DNA of 15,602 nt from Bacteroidales bacterium (GTDB lineage Bacteria > Bacteroidota > Bacteroidia > Bacteroidales > NBLH01), in assembly GCA_027083715.1 (NCBI GenBank), contig JALWNR010000400.1, positions 1-15,602 of the forward strand. The letters are read 5' to 3'. Under the pieces are notes generated by a model that was given only the letters and a program-made list of their open reading frames with translations, searched no databases and was not told the DNA's origin. Below, piece by piece: positions 14,409-15,602 of the stretch. Both the position numbers and the translations under genes were made by a program. Numbering within the stretch: the first letter of the stretch is position 1; the number at the start of each line of letters is the position of its first letter.

Positions 14409-14440
14409 AATTGTTGAATGGTTAAATTGCTAAATGGTTA
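14409..14440 (-). repeat. AT-rich 8-bp phased repeat before argG
   Basis: Four contiguous octamers in phase: AATTGTTG (14409-14416), AATGGTTA (14417-14424), AATTGCTA (14425-14432) and AATGGTTA (14433-14440). They alternate AATTG and AATGG cores. The last octamer contains the stop of the four-helix-bundle remnant and one arm of the inverted repeat around it. Confidence 0.7.
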
Positions 14441-14828
14441 ATATTGCAATTTTGAATTTGTATATTTAATAAAAGAGTTTATCTCTATTGGCAACTTTTC
14501 AAGTTCTCCAAAGATATGCGTATATTGTTCTTTCGTTAATAATTTTCGGACTTTTGTTTTTTCGTTCCAATCAAAACTTTCTTTTAATGAACCAAAACTA
14601 ATTCGGTAAAATCTTTTTTATCCCTCTTGCCATATCTACCAAAGCCTTCGGCTATATTTGCTGAAATACTGTCAACTACATCAACAAACTGTTCGCCTAA
14701 TGTGTTTCTTGCAAAATAATCCCATTGAATTACAATATCTCAGACATAATTAGATAAATGAAATGCTATTTTATAGGCTTTGACATCATCTAATTTCAGA
14801 TATTTCTTCTCTATACCTTAACCATTTA
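14431..14828. repeat. 11-bp inverted repeat bracketing the four-helix-bundle remnant
   Basis: TAAATGGTTAA (14431-14441) and its exact reverse complement TTAACCATTTA (14818-14828) enclose the pseudogene almost base for base. The left arm belongs to the octamer array before argG. The right arm is also an octamer pair (TTAACCAT, TTTAACCAT) that includes the stop codon of the GNAT gene. The arrangement suggests insertion into, or duplication of, an octamer tract. Confidence 0.6.
14438..14814 (-). pseudogene. Four-helix bundle protein (23S rRNA intervening-sequence type), broken
   Basis: The minus-strand frame from 14814 reads IEKKYLKLDDVKAYKIAFHL and SNYV, then TGA (14740-14742) where relatives have Trp. 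It continues DIVIQWDYFARNTLGEQFVD, VVDSISANIAEGFGRYGKRD and KKDF. A one-T deletion at about 14608-14610 then shifts frame to YRISFGSLKESFDWNEKTKV and on to IEINSFIKYTN, stopping at 14438. SISANIAEGFGR is the hallmark of the four-helix-bundle proteins encoded in 23S rRNA intervening sequences and in many free-standing Bacteroidota loci. The restored length (about 125 residues) is normal. There is no in-frame ATG at the 5' end. Three lesions make it a pseudogene. The function of intact members is not established. Confidence 0.85.
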
Positions 14829-15398
14829 ACCATGTATTTTCGGATCAAACAACATTCCCGTGCAAAGACATTTATCGCGTTTAGTTCGGACAAGAATATC
14901 GTAATAGTTACAGGTTTCGCAGCCGTGCCAAAACTCATCATCTTGCGTGATTTCTGAAAATGTTACCGGAACATAACCCAATGCCGTATTGATTTTCATT
15001 ACCGCTAAACTGGTTGTTAAGCCAAAAATTTTTGAATTGGGATATCGCTTACGTGAAAGCTGAAAAGCACGCTTTTTTATTTCGCTTGCCAAACCGGATT
15101 TGCGGTATTTCTGTGCTACTATCAGTCCTGAATTAGCTACATACTTTTTGTTTTCCCAGGTTTCGATATAGCAAAAACCTGCTATATCTTTATCTCCTTT
15201 TTGCAAAGCAATTACTGCTTTTCCTTGACGGATTTTTTCCGAAATGTATTCCACCGTTCTAATAGCAATACCGGTTCCGGGAATTTTTGCAGCGTCTCCT
15301 ATCATTTGCACAATCTGTTTTGCCAAAGGCAAATGTTCCTCAGCTGCATCAATAATTTGAAATTCTTGTGTTGTCAAAACATTGTTTTTTATTTCCAT
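14826..15398 (-). CDS. GNAT N-acetyltransferase of the Bacteroidota arginine cluster
   Basis: The protein is 190 residues from the ATG at 15398. An ATG at 15416 would add six residues (MRKKRI); I prefer 15398 because AGAGG lies just upstream and it restores the 48-nt spacing to REP copy E. The GNAT fold is clear: AVIALQKG (61-68), GFCYIETW (74-81), the acetyl-CoA loop RKSGLA (100-105) and GLTTSLAVMKINTALGY (126-142). The C-terminal tail carries C160-x2-C163-x13-C177-x-C179, which looks like a zinc-binding knuckle. Relatives stand at the head of arginine clusters in this phylum. By position they are the candidate N-acylglutamate synthase (ArgA role), but no classical ArgA/ArgJ similarity is visible, so the substrate is inferred. 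Confidence 0.85.
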   Translation of the reverse strand: MEIKNNVLTTQEFQIIDAAEEHLPLAKQIVQMIGDAAKIPGTGIAIRTVEYISEKIRQGKAVIALQKGDKDIAGFCYIETWENKKYVANSGLIVAQKYRKSGLASEIKKRAFQLSRKRYPNSKIFGLTTSLAVMKINTALGYVPVTFSEITQDDEFWHGCETCNYYDILVRTKRDKCLCTGMLFDPKIHG

Positions 15399-15440
15399 AA
15401 TCCTCTTTTTACGCATTTTTCCGGATTAATCAAGCTGTTT

Positions 15441-15580
15441 TTATTGCGATGCATGTTTTTCTTACTCTTTTTGAAACGATATTACTTGCATCGCCTTACT
15501 TTTCATTTTTATTCCCCGCATTCCGCTTCGCTTCATACGGGCTTATCAATATTTAGTTCCTACGGGACTTTTTCTCAATT
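15441..15580. repeat. REP-like modular palindromic element, copy E (diverged, may continue past window)
   Basis: This copy lies upstream of the GNAT gene, in the same orientation as copies A-D. Arms GCGATGCA (15446-15453) and TGCATCGC (15487-15494) pair perfectly. CCCCGCAT (15514-15521) faces ATACGGG (15535-15541). The small hairpin is AGTTCC-TAC-GGGACT (15555-15569): both arms differ from the AATCCC/GGGATT of other copies, yet pairing is kept. After 15570 the sequence no longer follows the family; the TTTATGAC hairpin is missing. Confidence 0.75.
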
Positions 15581-15602
15581 CTAAAAGATTTGCCGTACTT
15601 TA

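Noticed and set aside
15201..15584. Plus-strand open frame of 127 residues near the right end
   Set aside because: It runs antisense through the GNAT gene and REP copy E. Its C-terminal half is repeat sequence that gives similar peptides in copies A and B, and it matches no family I recognise.

Overview
The window comes from an AT-rich member of the Bacteroidota. The evidence is a DUF4835 gene overlapping coaBC, an arginine-cluster GNAT of the Bacteroidota type, a TTG-N20-TAnnTTTG promoter, and start codons that mostly lack Shine-Dalgarno sequences. Every gene I can support lies on the minus strand, so transcription runs from high to low coordinates. No rRNA, tRNA, CRISPR array or intact transposase was seen.

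The left part (1-6118) holds housekeeping genes. A promoter near 3723-3753 drives coaBC, then a DUF4835 gene overlapping it by 4 bp, then meaB 21 bp further on. Downstream of meaB is the wreck of a type II toxin-antitoxin pair (113-433), then a bidirectional hairpin terminator (52-82). Upstream of coaBC is a secreted protein made of six 35-residue repeats, with its own terminator. Before that lies an RlmI-type rRNA methyltransferase. The 351-base gap at 5768-6118 holds a decayed Sel1-repeat fragment and a strong 12-bp hairpin; nothing was recognised in 5768-5842 or 6022-6118.

The right part (6119-15602) is an arginine biosynthesis cluster in the order GNAT acetyltransferase, argG, argE-like deacylase, an AlkD-type DNA repair gene, argH and carB. 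The genes argB, argC, argD, argF and carA are absent from the window. Together the genes present cover carbamoyl-phosphate synthesis (large subunit), deacylation of an N-acyl intermediate and the last two steps from citrulline to arginine. The GNAT probably supplies the acylation step.

The most unusual structure is non-coding. Five copies of a modular palindromic element (REP-like, up to about 215 bp) lie between or beside the genes of the arginine half, all in the same orientation, and none occurs in the left half. Four of the five place their conserved GCGATGCA arm 46-50 nt before the start codon I favour. Four start codons (argG, argE, argH, carB) are also preceded by AT-rich 8-bp phased repeats. 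The one junction without a REP, upstream of argG, instead holds a broken four-helix-bundle gene bracketed by an 11-bp inverted repeat. REP copies and dying accessory genes therefore fill almost all the large intergenic spaces. The three broken genes each carry a single-base frameshift in a short A/T run, while the core genes are intact.
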